From Spongospora subterranea (taxonomy: Eukaryota; Endomyxa; Phytomyxea; Plasmodiophorida; Plasmodiophoridae), in NCBI GenBank assembly GCA_900404475.1, contig OUQQ01000040.1, forward strand, positions 1 to 61,314: a stretch of 61,314 bases of DNA. The letters are read 5' to 3'. Shown here piece by piece: positions 40,591-54,796 of the stretch. The notes under the pieces are model-generated. The model worked only from the letters and a program-made list of their open reading frames with translations, did no database searches and was not told the DNA's origin. Made by a program: the position numbers and the translations under genes. How positions within the stretch are numbered: the stretch's first letter is position 1; each line of letters opens with the position of its first letter.

Positions 40591-40849
40591 TAGCTGTATG
40601 TATTAAATTTCAGAAAATGTCTGACAACATTTTTGAGCGAAAAGCTTCGGGTCGCTATTGATGCGGTTTCCAACGGATTATGTGCAAACGCCGAAAATGG
40701 CACTGTGTTATTGAACCGGACGGCCGTCAGGGAATGCAGAAAAATCTCAATCGAGAGAAACGGTAGCAGGCCGCAAAATACATTACGCACGACGTCACAT
40801 CGACTAACCGTCGGCCAGCTCCGCTAAGCCGTTGGTCATCTCAAGTTTA

Positions 40850-41095
40850 AATGTTTGGTCCTGTAAAGACAGACAAGGGCGAGGCTCGGAGTCTCGTGGT
40901 CTCCCAGCTGGGTCTTCGCAATTACAATTTGTTTTCTCGCCACCAACAAGTGCTGACTCGTGCGTGGTTTAACTAATGTGAGACTTCGCGATGATAACGT
41001 CGGCCCTATTGAGATTGTCATCGAAGACGATGAAATATATATGGATTGACTCCGATTTTAGTCTAATGCTCAAGCGCCCGCTTCCTTGCTTGCCC
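40850..41095 (+). pseudogene. AGC kinase 5' remnant, copy A
   Basis: Aligns with 51485-51735 of the intact kinase gene. Shared text includes GATGATxACGTxGGCCCT and ATTGAGATTGTCATxGAAGACGA. In this copy the ATG and reading frame are lost, TGA interrupts at 41046-41048, and the similarity ends near 41095, so the whole catalytic domain is missing. Confidence 0.8.
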
Positions 41096-41099
41096 TGTT

Positions 41100-43589
41100 A
41101 TTGCAGCATCATTTTCAATTCTTTGGCTCGCCTCAGGCTTTGCAGTCCTTGGGATGCGATCAGGCCTTCGGATGTGCCGCTCGTGCTCCATGGACTCATC
41201 AGCCGAAGAAACATGCATCTCCTTCCGTCGCCGTGAGCTCTTGCTCGCCATCTTAAGTTGTACAACCGGTATGAGCAATTACCGCCGAACAACCAATAGT
41301 TTATCGAATATCTAACCCGTGTCACATCGCGTTGTGCTTATGTAGGACTGAGGGAGCTTGTGAGGCTGAGCCGCTCGCTGCGCCTTACCTCGCTCTTTCT
41401 CCCTGCAATTGTCCTCTAAAGAAGACTTTTGAGCACGGATGGCTTCGATGACCTCTGGTTTGATGAGCCTGTTACTCTTCCGAGCAAAACCCTAAAATTT
41501 TGGGACCGAAGCATCTGCTTTGGATGGGTCGGACGTTGAGATGAACAACCACGACGGGGACGAGCGCCACAACACCCCCCCCCCCCCATGGAACGAATCC
41601 TGTCTCCGAGGCTACAGCAACGCCTCTGGAATATTCGCTGATCTTGTATTGGTAGCAGTAAAGAAACACATTCTTCCTAAAGTACCAAAAGAACATTAAG
41701 CATTGTTATACAGACGATATCGCGACTATATTCTTATCGTTGTAGATTCTTTGAAAAGTGATAAGGCCATTACAGAATCTGAATGAAGCCAACATGTTGA
41801 CGTTCAACAAGGAACTGTTTGGTGATGAAGTAAACTTTTAAGGTATAACTATATCTCTGGGCGAAAAGTTCAGAACCAAAACGACAATTGGATTTCAACT
41901 AATTCAGGAGACCAACCGGAAAAAACTTGTTCACACATTACGCGACGTATAAACCAGATACCACTAAAACTAGCTGGATCACTGGAGAACAAATACGTAT
42001 GCTGAGGGCTTGTCAAACTGAATATTTATCTTGGTCAACTATGCTCGAATTTCAGAGAGTCTTGAAATCGGGTTACCCTAACAAAGTAGGTAATCAGGTC
42101 ACAATGCAAATACAATTTTGCCGACCGCAATTGTCTGATCGAAAAGACCGAAAAAATGGACCAGGTCTAGTACTCGCTTGATAATTCAAGAATGGCCCAT
42201 GAAAATGGAATTTTATTCAGAATAACTTTAAACCGTTATTGAAATTCCTCAATGATCAAATCACAGCCAACAGGGCAGCACCACAATGAATGTTTTGAAT
42301 TTAGTAAGCAAAACAGCTGGATCTCGCAAATAGCAGAGATAAACCTCAAATGTGAAGAGAGGTAAAAAACGACGAATGCTGAGATCATTCAATCGATGCA
42401 TCGCGTTCAAATGGACTTGACACTGGTGATACAGCACAAATAATACCAGGATTTAATGTCAGGTTCAACTCGCCATACCTCCAATCGGGGCACTTAGCAA
42501 TCGTTGAGACAGCTGCTTGCGAGAAAATACCTCAGAGGAGTCGAATCCACACTTCCAGTAGGCCCATTCGACGCGATCTCCACCGCGTAAGAAGAGGGCG
42601 ACCAACGCGGCAGTCTGATGAGCCGAATGGCGAAACCAGGTCGTGCGGATGAATATTTACCAAGCGAGCATACACAGATATTGCAAGTAAAGAATTTACT
42701 TCAGTTTATATGTAAATTGCATTGTGATTCATACTAGAACAGTTATAATCATATAATGTGGTAGAAAAATCGCCAACCCCGTTTCGAAAAACAAAGTCCT
42801 GCCTAGATTCGACATTTCGAATCAGATATAGGGGCCGGCACTTACGTTTCGACTGGTAACGAGAGGATGACCATGGATGTCGACACGGTGTATTCATTCT
42901 GGTCGTCGTGCACAACAGATAATTGCAAAATAGTTCGCTGTGAACAAAAACTTGAACCAACTATGTATAGAGAAACCTATGTGTTGCTTTCTTGTGACAG
43001 ATTGACCCTGTCGTAAGTCCATAACCACCAAATTGCAGTGTACTAGGTTTGGCTGCGAGGATGTGTCACATACCTCACCTTTTGTACAAGGCTTGACTGT
43101 CCTACCCGTCAATGTGCTTTATCTACAAAAACAGAACTTTCAACAGCTTTGCACAGTACGCAAGACGTTAATTCAAAGGTAGCCGAACTGCAAGAGAGAA
43201 GTTTCATAGATTTGTGATGAAACGCAGTGCTGTTTCAAAGTCATTATACTTCACGACGATACCCTACTGGAAAAACCTCCAGTTGAGATAGGTTGTTATC
43301 ATAAATCATTATTATCGCTTTTGCCCATTTGCACGGAAAATAAATACCGTATCTTCCTGAAGAACGTCTATAAAATAAAAATAGTCCTCAGCAAAACAGC
43401 AAAATTACTACAAAACTTCAATACCTCCGCAATATCACTTGAAAATATGAATTCAGAGGGCCTATCATACCATGGAATATGAACTTGGTTAGGAAATGTC
43501 ATTGTCTGCATCAATCCCTCCGACCATTTCAGAAAGAACGATTTCAACGCATACGCGCTAATCCAGATATTAAGACATTTTTCCGGTTT
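41100..43589. other. Region without a confident gene
   Basis: About 2.5 kb. A run of 13 C lies at 41575-41587. Scattered frames of 60-85 codons on both strands (for example 41927-42181 plus; 42706-43112 minus) show no recognised domain. Because a possible lipid-transfer gene sits just beyond on the minus strand, some of 42700-43590 could be its 3' exons. Confidence 0.35.
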
Positions 43590-44115
43590 TCAACGGCGAA
43601 AATATAACCTCATGAAATCTGTCATCGCCTGTTGGGCCTTCCAACCGAATATTGATTCCGGTACACTACGACCGAAGATTTTAGACTGGTTACCGTAAAT
43701 GTTGCAGTCAAAGTCAAGTATTGGTTTGTCGATGAAGGTCATAGTCAAATATGATCGACCAACAAATAACGGATGAAGGATTCGGACGTTTGCATTGAAA
43801 CTCATTCGAAGATTGGAGACCTATATCGACTCAACGGTGTTGCAATTGATCAAAGAACCGAATGTTACTAACGCTGATACATAGTGAAGATGTGTTCCAG
43901 AAACTACTAACTGAGAATTGAAGAAAAAATTGAGGCAGCTTCAACTCGCTGGTAATAATGTAGGTATAAGGATATATACTTTGCAAATCTGACATTATGA
44001 TGTCGGGAGCATCATCGAAAGTATCAATGCCAAGATCGAAACGAATAATCTGAAGGTCGAGTCCAAGAGTTTTCAGCCACCTATTACATTTGCATATCAG
44101 CGCAGACACTCGCAA
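43590..44115 (-). CDS. Possible SMP-type lipid-transfer domain segment
   Basis: Two minus-strand frames resemble the synaptotagmin-like mitochondrial lipid-binding (SMP) domain of tricalbins and extended synaptotagmins. The first (44115-43831) has IIRFDLGIDTFDDAPDIIM, like the 'F.LG..PP.' strand. The second (43805-43590) has VRILHPLFVGRSYLTMTFID then KPILDFDCNIYG and SVPES, like 'PL....I..FLE.P.IDF.L..LGG..L..IPG'. Tricalbins act at ER-plasma membrane contacts. Start, end and exon joins are not established; it may be the 3' part of the membrane-protein gene upstream. Confidence 0.35.
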
Positions 44116-44213
44116 AAAAAATAGCTACATAACTAACGATTGACAAAGATCCGTAATTGATTCTTTAAAATCTTTCTGGTGTCCGCGATTGACGGCGAAA
44201 GTGAATAGCAAAC

Positions 44214-45562
44214 CTTTCAGAAAATGGCGCCACAAAAGCAGCCCGGAAATTTGTTCTGTTTCCATTAACTGCTTTATCTCGAGGGGAACCTGGAGTCTCC
44301 TTTTGGGTTCTGTCTGCCTCCTTTCGAATCGTTTTGGAGCTGAGAATATAATCAACACCACACAACATAATGCAATCAAACGAGTTGTTACTGTTGGCAA
44401 AACAATACTTGGTATCCGATTCAAGATGTTGCAGTGTTGACGTAAAGATGTCAGAATGTCTTCGTTGATCGGGTGAACTTCGACCAACATAGCCAGTCAT
44501 ACTACGCCGAAAGGATTCTTCCGCCCGCAGCCGGCGCTCGAATTTTTCGATTTCTGCTTCTACGATATCAGGTCGGGTGATAGGTGAAAATCGGCGGGAA
44601 AAATTATTCAATATAAAAGAAAGAATCCATTGCCGCCACTTGACTTTGTGAGAATTAACGTCCACTACTGTTAACTCCAAGGCGTAAATATCTTCTTCAG
44701 GCTTAGGAAGATTCACATCTAGCATGAGCGAGAATACCAACGGGTTTTCGACCTTGATAAAAGTTCCCTCTATGTCTCCATACTTGTTGTCCCAGTGCGT
44801 TTCAACAGTAAAGGTGGTTTTGCTATTTTTTTGCAAAATAAACACCTGAAAGGAAACTGATAAGCTGACGGAGTATAGCTTGCTTGGAAACCCACGACGA
44901 TACCATTGGAGACGATGCCATCAATTCAGTTTGGTTATATTGACCTTGTTCTACCCTTTGTGGCCTTAATTTCAGCCTTTCAATTGAGAGAAACCCTAAA
45001 TTAGCTTCAACAATCGTCAACGTGACGGTTAGATTATGATAACAACTAATACCATCGCCTGGAAGACCTGGCAAACACTCATTACCCAAATCTTTCATGA
45101 CTTCATTGTCAGTACCATAAAGTAATGTTTGAGAAAGCATTGAAGCCAGTTCTGAATACGCGGTTAGACTTTGCGTACGCTGTGATGGACCCCATGAATC
45201 CACATCGACTAATTCTGGGAATCGGATTGCATCTTGAAAGATGAATGCCCTACAGCAAATGTTATACCATTGATAAGGGTCCAAAGTCCTTTCAGATACC
45301 AAGAGACCCATATTGCGAAAATAACCGCGATGAACAGAAACAATTGGCCGGCGGTGACGCACATCTGCATCGGTATCGCTCGAAGGCAATCCATGAGCAT
45401 GCGACGCCGTATGACTTTCCGCCTGGAATGGGCCTCATAGTCATCGTCGTCGACACCAAAAGAAAACTTTGATAATGACCCAAACTTGGGCACCTTCTCG
45501 TCATCATCCAATTGGCGACGATTACGGGCAGGCAGGTCTGCTGGTGCGCTATGCGGATCCAT
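44214..45562 (-). CDS. Unrecognised membrane protein
   Basis: Start ATG at 45562 (MDPHSAPADLPARNRRQ). A basic cytosolic segment (HSRRKVIRRR) is followed by one strong transmembrane helix (LFLFIAVIFAIWVSW, ends near 45296). After a 58 bp intron comes a lumenal or extracellular domain with several N-x-S/T sites (HNLTVTL, YNQTEL). Another intron (46 bp) leads to VFILQKNSKTTFTVETHWDN and a beta-rich part, then a charged helical region (VEAEIEKFERRLRAEESF). The 3' end is unclear: a frame continuing through VAPKRFERRQTEPKRR reaches a donor near 44213 and could be spliced to the SMP-like segment. I recognise no family. Confidence 0.5.
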
Positions 45563-45655
45563 TTCCGATACGACTCTGGCTCAGAAGATACGTAATGGCA
45601 AACAGTCCGTGTGGCGTGTCTCCACTCTCCCTGAAGTGTCCAGCGGGACCCGAAC

Positions 45656-46970
45656 CCGACCCGATGGGGTTCGGGTCGGGTCGGGTCCTGAACATGAAAA
45701 AAAAAACAGTGCATATTGTACGGCGCGCGAATGTCCAGTCAAAACCTCAATATGCCCTGCGAATTACCGAGGCTTCGTGATAAACCTGAGTGAAAAACAC
45801 GATTCCCATCTGAGATTAGGGGTTGTCAAAGTTAAGAAAACTCAGCATCTTTGGGTTTGGAAAAAATCGATTCTTTTGGCCTAGAATTCGGGCAACAGAT
45901 TCAGATTTCCGCGAGGGGTGATGGAAGTTAGGAGAATTTAACCACGATTCACGCACCGCAGTCGACTCCCAAGTCGTTGACGTTTTGGATTATTCCCTTG
46001 CGATCACTATGGTTCGCGTTGTTGGCAACTTGGGTAATCAGCACAACAGTAATGCTAAAATTACTTACATCTTACATTGGCTCGAAATCAAAGAAAATAT
46101 CGACCTTGTTACCGGCAAGACCAGCGGGCCCATGATTGCCGGTAAAAAGGTGAAAAAATCATCGGTTTTTGCATCGATGGCGGATTTCATTAATGAACAG
46201 CTCAAAGATTGCAAGCGGGTTTGGGATACCAAGACCGCAAAAAGTAGGTTCGCGTCCATTCTAACGAAATATAAAAAGACAAAGAAGGCGTCAATGGCAA
46301 CCGGATTCGGTGTAACCGATGAAGAAAGGGATCGTTGTATCACTTTGATTGACGAAAAGCTGGAAAGTCTCTGTTTTGAATTTACTCGTCTGGACGCTAT
46401 GTTCGGAGATAGACCGAACGTGACGGCTTCAGCAATCCTTCAACTAGGCGTCGCAGCCGATTTTTTTTCCAGAATGTCACTCTCGCGAATTAGCTTTCTC
46501 GGAAAGCGATTCTTCCAGCTCGTCGTTGGATATATCAGGTGCTGATTCATCGATGAGGAGGTGCTGGAACCCGAAGAGGGCGAACAATGTTCAAATGAGG
46601 ACGACGTTGTGGGTGCTACAAATGCAAGAAAACGTACTCGTAGTTTATCAGCTGATCAGTAAAGCATGGTGACGCCCAGTCGAACCAACTCAAAAAGACA
46701 GCAGCATATGTGGCAAACCAAACCTGGTACGACTCCGCCTGTTCGGAAGGATTTTTCAAACGCGTACTTGGAGCACAATTCTAATTTTCAGCGGCAAGCA
46801 GCCGATGACATTCTGGAAAAAAATCGGCTGCGACGCCCAGTTGAAGAATTGCTGGAGCCGTCACGTTCGGTCTTTCTCCGAACATAGCGTAAAGACGAGT
46901 AAAGTCAAAACAGAGACTTTCCAGCTTCTCTTCAAAAGTTTGACCAAAAACCGAACCCGAACCCGAAGGT
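45656..46970 (+). mobile_element. Decayed DNA transposon with GGGTTCGGG-type ends
   Basis: The left end carries GGGTTCGGGTCGGGTCGGGT (45667-45686), directly preceded by its own inverted partner GACCCGAACCCGACCC. The right end reads AACCGAACCCGAACCCGAA (46949-46967), the inverted form. This style of short G-rich terminal repeat is common in hAT-like elements. The interior holds a DNA-binding-type reading frame (next entry). No transposase was found, so the copy is non-autonomous or internally deleted. Exact ends and target-site duplication are not certain. Confidence 0.55.
45985..46887 (+). pseudogene. Transposon-borne SANT/Myb-like DNA-binding protein, frameshifted
   Basis: From an ATG at 46009 the frame runs through WLEIKENIDLVTGKTSGP, AGKKVKKSSVFASMADF and TKTAKSRFASILTKYKKT, then ATGFGVTDEERDR and FEFTRLDAMFGDRPNV. 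This is the layout of the trihelix/SANT-like helper proteins seen in plant, oomycete and fungal DNA transposons. After a run of eight T (46463-46470) the frame is lost: the acidic tail (EEGEQCSNEDD, then ATNARKRTRSLS) and a final charged helix (AADDILEKNRLRRP) lie in other frames with a stop between. Judged a decayed copy. Confidence 0.6.
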
Positions 46971-47915
46971 TGCGTTTGATCGATAGCCCTGTGCGCAGTC
47001 TATAGGTCAGCAAGTCTGTGCGAACATTTCTGTGAGTATATCTATGGATATTACTGATTTTTTCCTACAGTATCATGTTTCAAATGATCGGAAAAGTCGA
47101 GACAGTAGTTTGAGTGCCCATAGGTCAGTTAATACTTCGAAATAAAAAAAATAACTGAATAAATTGAAGGTGTCTGGAACTATCGCGCCTTGCATCATCA
47201 CAGACCTACGTGTTGAACCCGAATCAACTTCATATCAGTGAGAGTTTTCCTGTATTGGAACTATTTACAGCTTGCTTCAACGAACAAATTAGTGGGAAAT
47301 TCAAAGCATTTCGCTGTATCTAAGTCCAAAAATGCGGATCGAAGCATTGATAAAAAGATGAAGCTGTCAATAAATCAAAGTCGTCATATGCCCTTTCACG
47401 CCCAGTTCGCCTCAATTCCCAGTAATCACTTCCGTATTTTATTCAGACACCCTGTCGAGTTTCGGCTGAAAGGGCCCAAATTACTTTTGTAATTTCAATC
47501 AACAATCGAATGCCCTTCAGAATCGCCAGCATTGTGGAAATACAACAGACGGGTCTGGTCCGTCAAATCGCCTGTCGTCTTTCTGCAGGGACTCTTGAAC
47601 ATGAGTCGGACATTCGACCGCTTCCTTTTTACTTTCCTATCCGACGCTGGGGGTGTCCACCGACTCAACGGCGGACGCTTTGATGGATCAAATGCTGGAA
47701 GGATTGTTAATCTCGTGTACCTTTCACTGGCCTACACAGATTTATCTTACATCCCAGCATTTGTGAGCCATTAATGCGTCCGCCGTTGAGTCGTAGGGAG
47801 GTTCAGATGAATCAGCTTGCGCTTCATCTTGATCAGCAATTGAATGCCCTTCAGCAATCGATGGTAGATGAAGTTAAACAATCACACTCAGGTTTAGTTT
47901 ACAAAACGACATTTT
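46971..47915. other. Non-coding stretch with an inverted repeat
   Basis: No gene recognised. It contains an imperfect inverted repeat of about 38-40 bases: left arm 47661-47698 (starting CGACTCAACGGCGGACGC) and right arm 47754-47793 (ending GCGTCCGCCGTTGAGTCG), with about 55 bases between. It lies just before duplicated block B. Confidence 0.55.
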
Positions 47916-48300
47916 GCCACTCCGACCTGCTCTGTTTGTTCAAGGTATTCAAGGAGTGTCTTGAACCTCTCCTCTCGTGATTTGGTGAAATTTGCGATCG
48001 CAGAAAGGTTTCTGATTGTTCGTGTTTTCGGTTACTCGCAATATCTCGCCATATACAATCGCGAACGCAAACGACCTTGATTTCTCAAGTTGTGGATGAG
48101 CCGAATCTTTATCGTTGATGCGCTAGTCAGCAAGGATGGCTTAACAACATCTCTACGAATAATAAAAATACTGGAACCGTGGCAGTGGTCGGCGACGGTA
48201 ACGGGCGGGTTTGATTTGCGACGGGCAATACAGAAAACGAGTTACATCTTCTGATCTTCCTATGCAGAAACCCCAGCGGTAGAGGAAGACCTTGTCAGTT
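47916..48300 (-). pseudogene. NUF2 remnant, copy B
   Basis: Matches exons 1-2 of the intact NUF2 (36502-36988). Still readable on the minus strand are the EQ..QVG-like exon 2 end, the SAI..FAKF segment (bases 47980-48010) and the exon 1 GC-rich part (48170-48200). Insertions, deletions and stops break the frame and the coiled-coil exons 3-7 are absent. Similarity continues into the upstream region (48241-48445 against 36998-37165). Confidence 0.85.
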
Positions 48301-48784
48301 ACACACAGTTCACCCAGTCACACGCCGCACAATCTTCTGTTACACCAGCGAGGTCAATGGGCAAGAAGATCCTTGAGAAGGGCGCTGCGATAAGGCATAG
48401 TCAATGTGCTTGATTCGACTTCTACATATGTGAGCGGTTCATAACGTGGAGCAAAGTCTTTCATAAAAGTCCATTTCGGATATGGTTGGAAGGAAACCCC
48501 CAGCGAACCCTGCTTTCGAACAGAATTTTACTTCGAAAAGTCTCAATACCCCCAATTGGTGGGGCAAACTTGAAATACATACAGTGTAGGTGTAGTGCAG
48601 TTATGGCCGTTGACCGGGCTGCAGTCGCTCACATACAGTCAAAGTGCTTGCGTTGTTTTTGAAATCTCAGTTTATGGCTGCGCAACAATCCCGGACCAAG
48701 ACAAGTCAGGTGGAACCGTAGTGAAGGTGTTTTAGCACCCCAGAGGATAACGGCAGCAGCAGCTGCTGTTAATTCAGCCTTGGA

Positions 48785-49958
<1,174 letters not shown>

Positions 49959-50024
49959 AATATAATTATTAAATTAATTTATTCTATACTTTCCATAACG
50001 GTAGTACTGTATCGTTCCAGATCT

Positions 50025-50378
50025 CTAGCATTCGCTACCTTCATTGGGTATCTGCCCGCGGCTAACAGGTTTTGGTTCGAATATTTCAGGATTGGATTTT
50101 GCTAGCCCATTAAACATCAAGAAGTTAGATAATGCTCTGATTGCGCTAAGAATGATATCAATTCGCAGGCCAAAACGGACGACGACGTGTTACTCTTGCT
50201 TCATTTCTTGGACCCTTTCGGGATCGGTCTCGTGCATATTTTTCCTGAACCCGCTCGTGATCATATCCTTCATCCCATCATACTTCCTGGTCGATTTTGG
50301 GGCAATATAGGCTGCAAGACGCAAACAATCCCGATACAACTGGATGCTCGTCCGATTAAAACCCGCCGTCGACGCCAT
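50025..50378 (-). CDS. LYR-motif protein (mitochondrial Complex1_LYR-like)
   Basis: Two exons (50378-50194 and 50145-50025; 48 bp intron) give 101 residues. The LYR tripeptide is in SIQLYRDCLRLAAYIAPKST (residues 12-31), followed by the conserved arginine and phenylalanine of the family (ITSGFRKNMHETDPERVQEM). LYR proteins bind acyl carrier protein and help assemble Fe-S clusters or respiratory complexes in the mitochondrial matrix. Which member this is cannot be told from sequence alone; the C-terminus (FEPKPVSRGQIPNE) is not family-wide. Convergent with GCN5, the stops being only 66 bases apart. The duplicate at 39036-39433 is broken. Confidence 0.85.
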
Positions 50379-50512
50379 TCCGGATGCCGACGCACAAATA
50401 TGTCGTATCCCCCTGGCCTCCTCTGCTCGGCCTCTATCACTATGGAAATCCCATGTTGATAATGTTTGTTTATGGGATGTATGGCCATTAATACTTATTC
50501 AACCTTCATCAG

Positions 50513-50549
50513 TGGTCTGTGCAACGTTACAAGATGACTGCACAGACCA
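50513..50549. promoter_or_regulatory. Conserved hairpin upstream of the LYR gene, copy B
   Basis: TGGTCTGTGCA (50513-50523) pairs perfectly with TGCACAGACCA (50539-50549). The stem is shared with copy A (39545-39575), while the 15-base loop is unrelated to the 7-base loop there. Confidence 0.5.
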
Positions 50550-50653
50550 GTATACAGAGTCGCAGAACGCAGCCCACCTGCTATCGTTTCCTGTTTAATT
50601 TCTCTCTACTGAAATCCATCATTATTTCAAAACACCTTTGTTTTGTTATAATT

Positions 50654-51000
50654 ATGGCCGGATTCACGACAGACAATGTCAGGCGTTGAAAATTCCTGCT
50701 TGTGGGTGGATCAGTGTCCATGAGTTTCAGCCATTAACCTTTATTAAAGCACTGACGAAGTTGATGACGAAGTATTGACGTGTTTTGTCGAAAGAATATC
50801 ATTTGTCAGGGGCCCTTTTTTCAGAAAAGTGTCTGATAACCAGAAAGATGATCGCAATAAGATTGTCAGCTGTCGAAATAAACTGAAATAAAATAGACAG
50901 ATTCGTCAGAGTGGTTACGTCTTGGTTCATGCGCAATTTTGGTGAGAGTATCATGGCGTCATCGACCGAAATGTCCAGGAAATATTATACCACTCCGAAA
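50654..51000 (+). pseudogene. HYLS1 remnant, copy B
   Basis: Opens with the same ATGGCCGGATTCACGACAGA as HYLS1 at 39672 but meets TGA at codon 12 (50687-50689). The second exon is still visible (AAGTTGATGACGAAGTATTG, near 50758) and so is the ATGTCCAGGAAA segment near 50970. Insertions of about 110 bases separate the parts. Confidence 0.8.
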
Positions 51001-51526
51001 ATCTATTTCTCCAATTCGTCCTTATCTTGCTGAGTGTTTAATCAACGATGATATCTCCCCGAATATGGTGGCATTTGTTGAAGGGTTGAATGCGCAATGT
51101 AGCGCTCGCCGATATGACTGCAATGTTGAGCGCATATCAACAGGATGTTTCTTCGACAGATTCAGACACCAGCTGGATGACGGACCTGGATATTGCTGAT
51201 CTTCTATCACGTTCTCGGTCTTTAGTTTGACCGTCGATCTGCTGGTTTCGTCGGTGTGCCGTCAGACAACTTTCCGACCGTCGACGGGTCGCTATAAATG
51301 GGTTTCCACTCGATATAAACGCCGAGAATGGCACTGTTTTTATTCAACGGGCAGCGGTCATGGAAGGCATGGAGAAATTCTAAGAAAGAGAAGGCAGCGC
51401 ACATTACATTACGCAGGAGACTGGAGGTATTTATGCTCGGCCAACTCCGCAAACTCGTTGGCAATCTGAATTCTGAATGTTGGTCTTGTAAAGACGATTG
51501 AGGGCGAGGCTCGGATTCTTGGCGTC
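51001..51526 (+). other. Possible 5' exons of the AGC kinase gene or an extra gene
   Basis: Bases 51107-51222 read LADMTAMLSAYQQD, SSTDSDTSWMTDLDIADL and LSRSRSL on the plus strand and then meet a possible donor. Parts of 51230-51450 are conserved against copy A (40640-40830), for example AACGCCGARAATGGCACTGT. This suggests coding or regulatory DNA before the kinase start, but no continuous model could be built. Confidence 0.35.
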
Positions 51527-53172
<1,646 letters not shown>

Positions 53173-53428
53173 CAAAAGCCCCAAATGTTTTCCACGTCTC
53201 AGAATTTTAAACAATGTCTGCTGGCAACTCTTTCTTGCTTCACAAATTATTGAAGCGTGTTAGAGATCAGTATATTAGAGTCAATGTTATCTTGGGCTCA
53301 CTACTGGAAAGTATCGAAACCTGAAACTGATATCAGATCACCAAGAATCATAGCAAACAATATCCCATACAATTTTAGCAAACAAATGAAGTCCGCGAGC
53401 GTACTTGACGCCGGGAGAAATCCTTGAG
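53173..53428. other. Convergent 3' region, kinase / pyridoxal kinase
   Basis: About 255 bases between two convergent genes. No structure recognised. Confidence 0.4.
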
Positions 53429-54796
53429 TCATTTTGCCTCAGAATATGCCTCGACATTGACAGATTCCAGATCGTGTGGATTCATTATATCTGCCTTACT
53501 CTGAATCAGGCATAATTCCATATTTCCAGAAGCCTGTGTGCGACGTAATATCTGACGTAGAGTAGATAATCTGACAAGTCAAATTACCAACTACATATAG
53601 AAAGTTCATTAACAAACTGACGCTAAAGGGATCGCTTGCATCACTGGGTGAACATGAATCCAGGCAAGCAGCAACGCAGCGATAAGATCACCCGTACCCA
53701 CATAATAGCCAGGAATTAAATCAACCCAAAATCTGTGTTGCCCGTCGGTTTTACTTGAGGCGAAGCTGCGAGTTTCTATGTAAAAAATGTGATAATGATT
53801 ATTCAAACTGGTTACATCTCGATGATATTTTCGTTAGAAGGAAAATGTAAACTGGTAATAATAACGATTTTGGGGCCAATTTCGTGTAAGATCCGACATG
53901 CACGAGATGCATCGGCAGAACACTTGATGGATAATCCAGTTAAAAGCTCGGCCTCAGTCTGATTTGGCAAAACAATATCGGCAAATGGTAGAATCTGGTG
54001 GGCGATTAGCAGTCTAACTAAGGGAAACGTAACAAAATAAACCTTGTCGCGATAAATACCAACAAATTCTGATGGTACGTCTAGGGGGAATTCAGGATAC
54101 AACTTTTACGGAAAACGAACGGGATGTGCTTACATAGTTTCCCGCCATCACCCATAACAGGATCACAGATATATTGAACGGAATTGTTTGATTTTAGCTC
54201 TGGCAAAAGGGACGACAATGATTCAATAAACCCAACAGTCCCAATGTATCCTGAATAAGATTCAGAGAAACAATATTCCAGAAGCAGAAATACTCGCCAC
54301 CTGTCAAAATATAATCAAATGTCAGGACATTGTTGTCCTTCAACCCTTTAATAAGCTGTTCCAGGTGTGCTCCAGGAAACTGGTGACCAGTCCAGGATTT
54401 ATATCCGGTGTGATTGGACAGCTGAACCGTATTGATGGGGCTCACATCTATTCCACGACAAACGTCAACGGGGCGACCGATACGATTGTGAGAGTAATCC
54501 GAGTAACCATACCGAACCCTAACAGTTGTAACGGGAACATGCATGCCTAACAGTGCAAACGACTGTGAATAAGAGGAGCGAAACGCAATGACTCAGATGC
54601 AGATGAAGTGCAAAAAAACATACTGGGACCGTAGACGGCAGAGCATCAAATGGAATCGTGGTAACGTTGGCACTCAGGTAAAAATAACGTAACGCAAACG
54701 TTGCGTGGTTGTTTCGTATGGCGTTACCTTGTTGCCAACGTACCCATGAACTACGCTAGATTGAATGCTCAAAACTCGAGGAATTGGTTCCACCAT
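53429..54796 (-). CDS. PDXK: Pyridoxal kinase
   Basis: Phosphorylates pyridoxal, pyridoxine and pyridoxamine (vitamin B6 salvage); ribokinase superfamily. Start at 54796 (MVEPIPRVLSIQSSVVHGYV). Exons 54796-54728, 54546-54513, 54447 onward and further short ones. Motifs: HGYVGNK, then FPLQLLGFDVSPINTVQLSN and HTGYKSWTGHQF; ICDPVMGD; YVPSEFVGIYRDK; ILPFADIVLPNQTEAELLTG; the catalytic anion-hole GTGDL in YVGTGDLIAALLLAW; C-terminal MELCLIQSKADIMNP. The 181 bp intron 54547-54727 is the longest I modelled. The last join, between AWIHVHP and the LSTLRQILRRTQ helix, cannot be made in phase with a canonical donor; an indel or unusual splice site near 53570-53650 is possible. Confidence 0.87.

Noticed and set aside
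41063..41325. Minus-strand frames near the end of block A
   Set aside because: Overlap the kinase remnant and show no domain; chance frames.
42706..43112. Possible C2 domain on the minus strand after the SMP-like segment
   Set aside because: A C2-like calcium-loop pattern could not be traced through any splice chain; left as unassigned.
45667..45686. GGGTTCGGGTCGGGT resembling telomere repeat
   Set aside because: Not a regular tandem array, and an inverted partner lies 1.3 kb away, which fits transposon ends.
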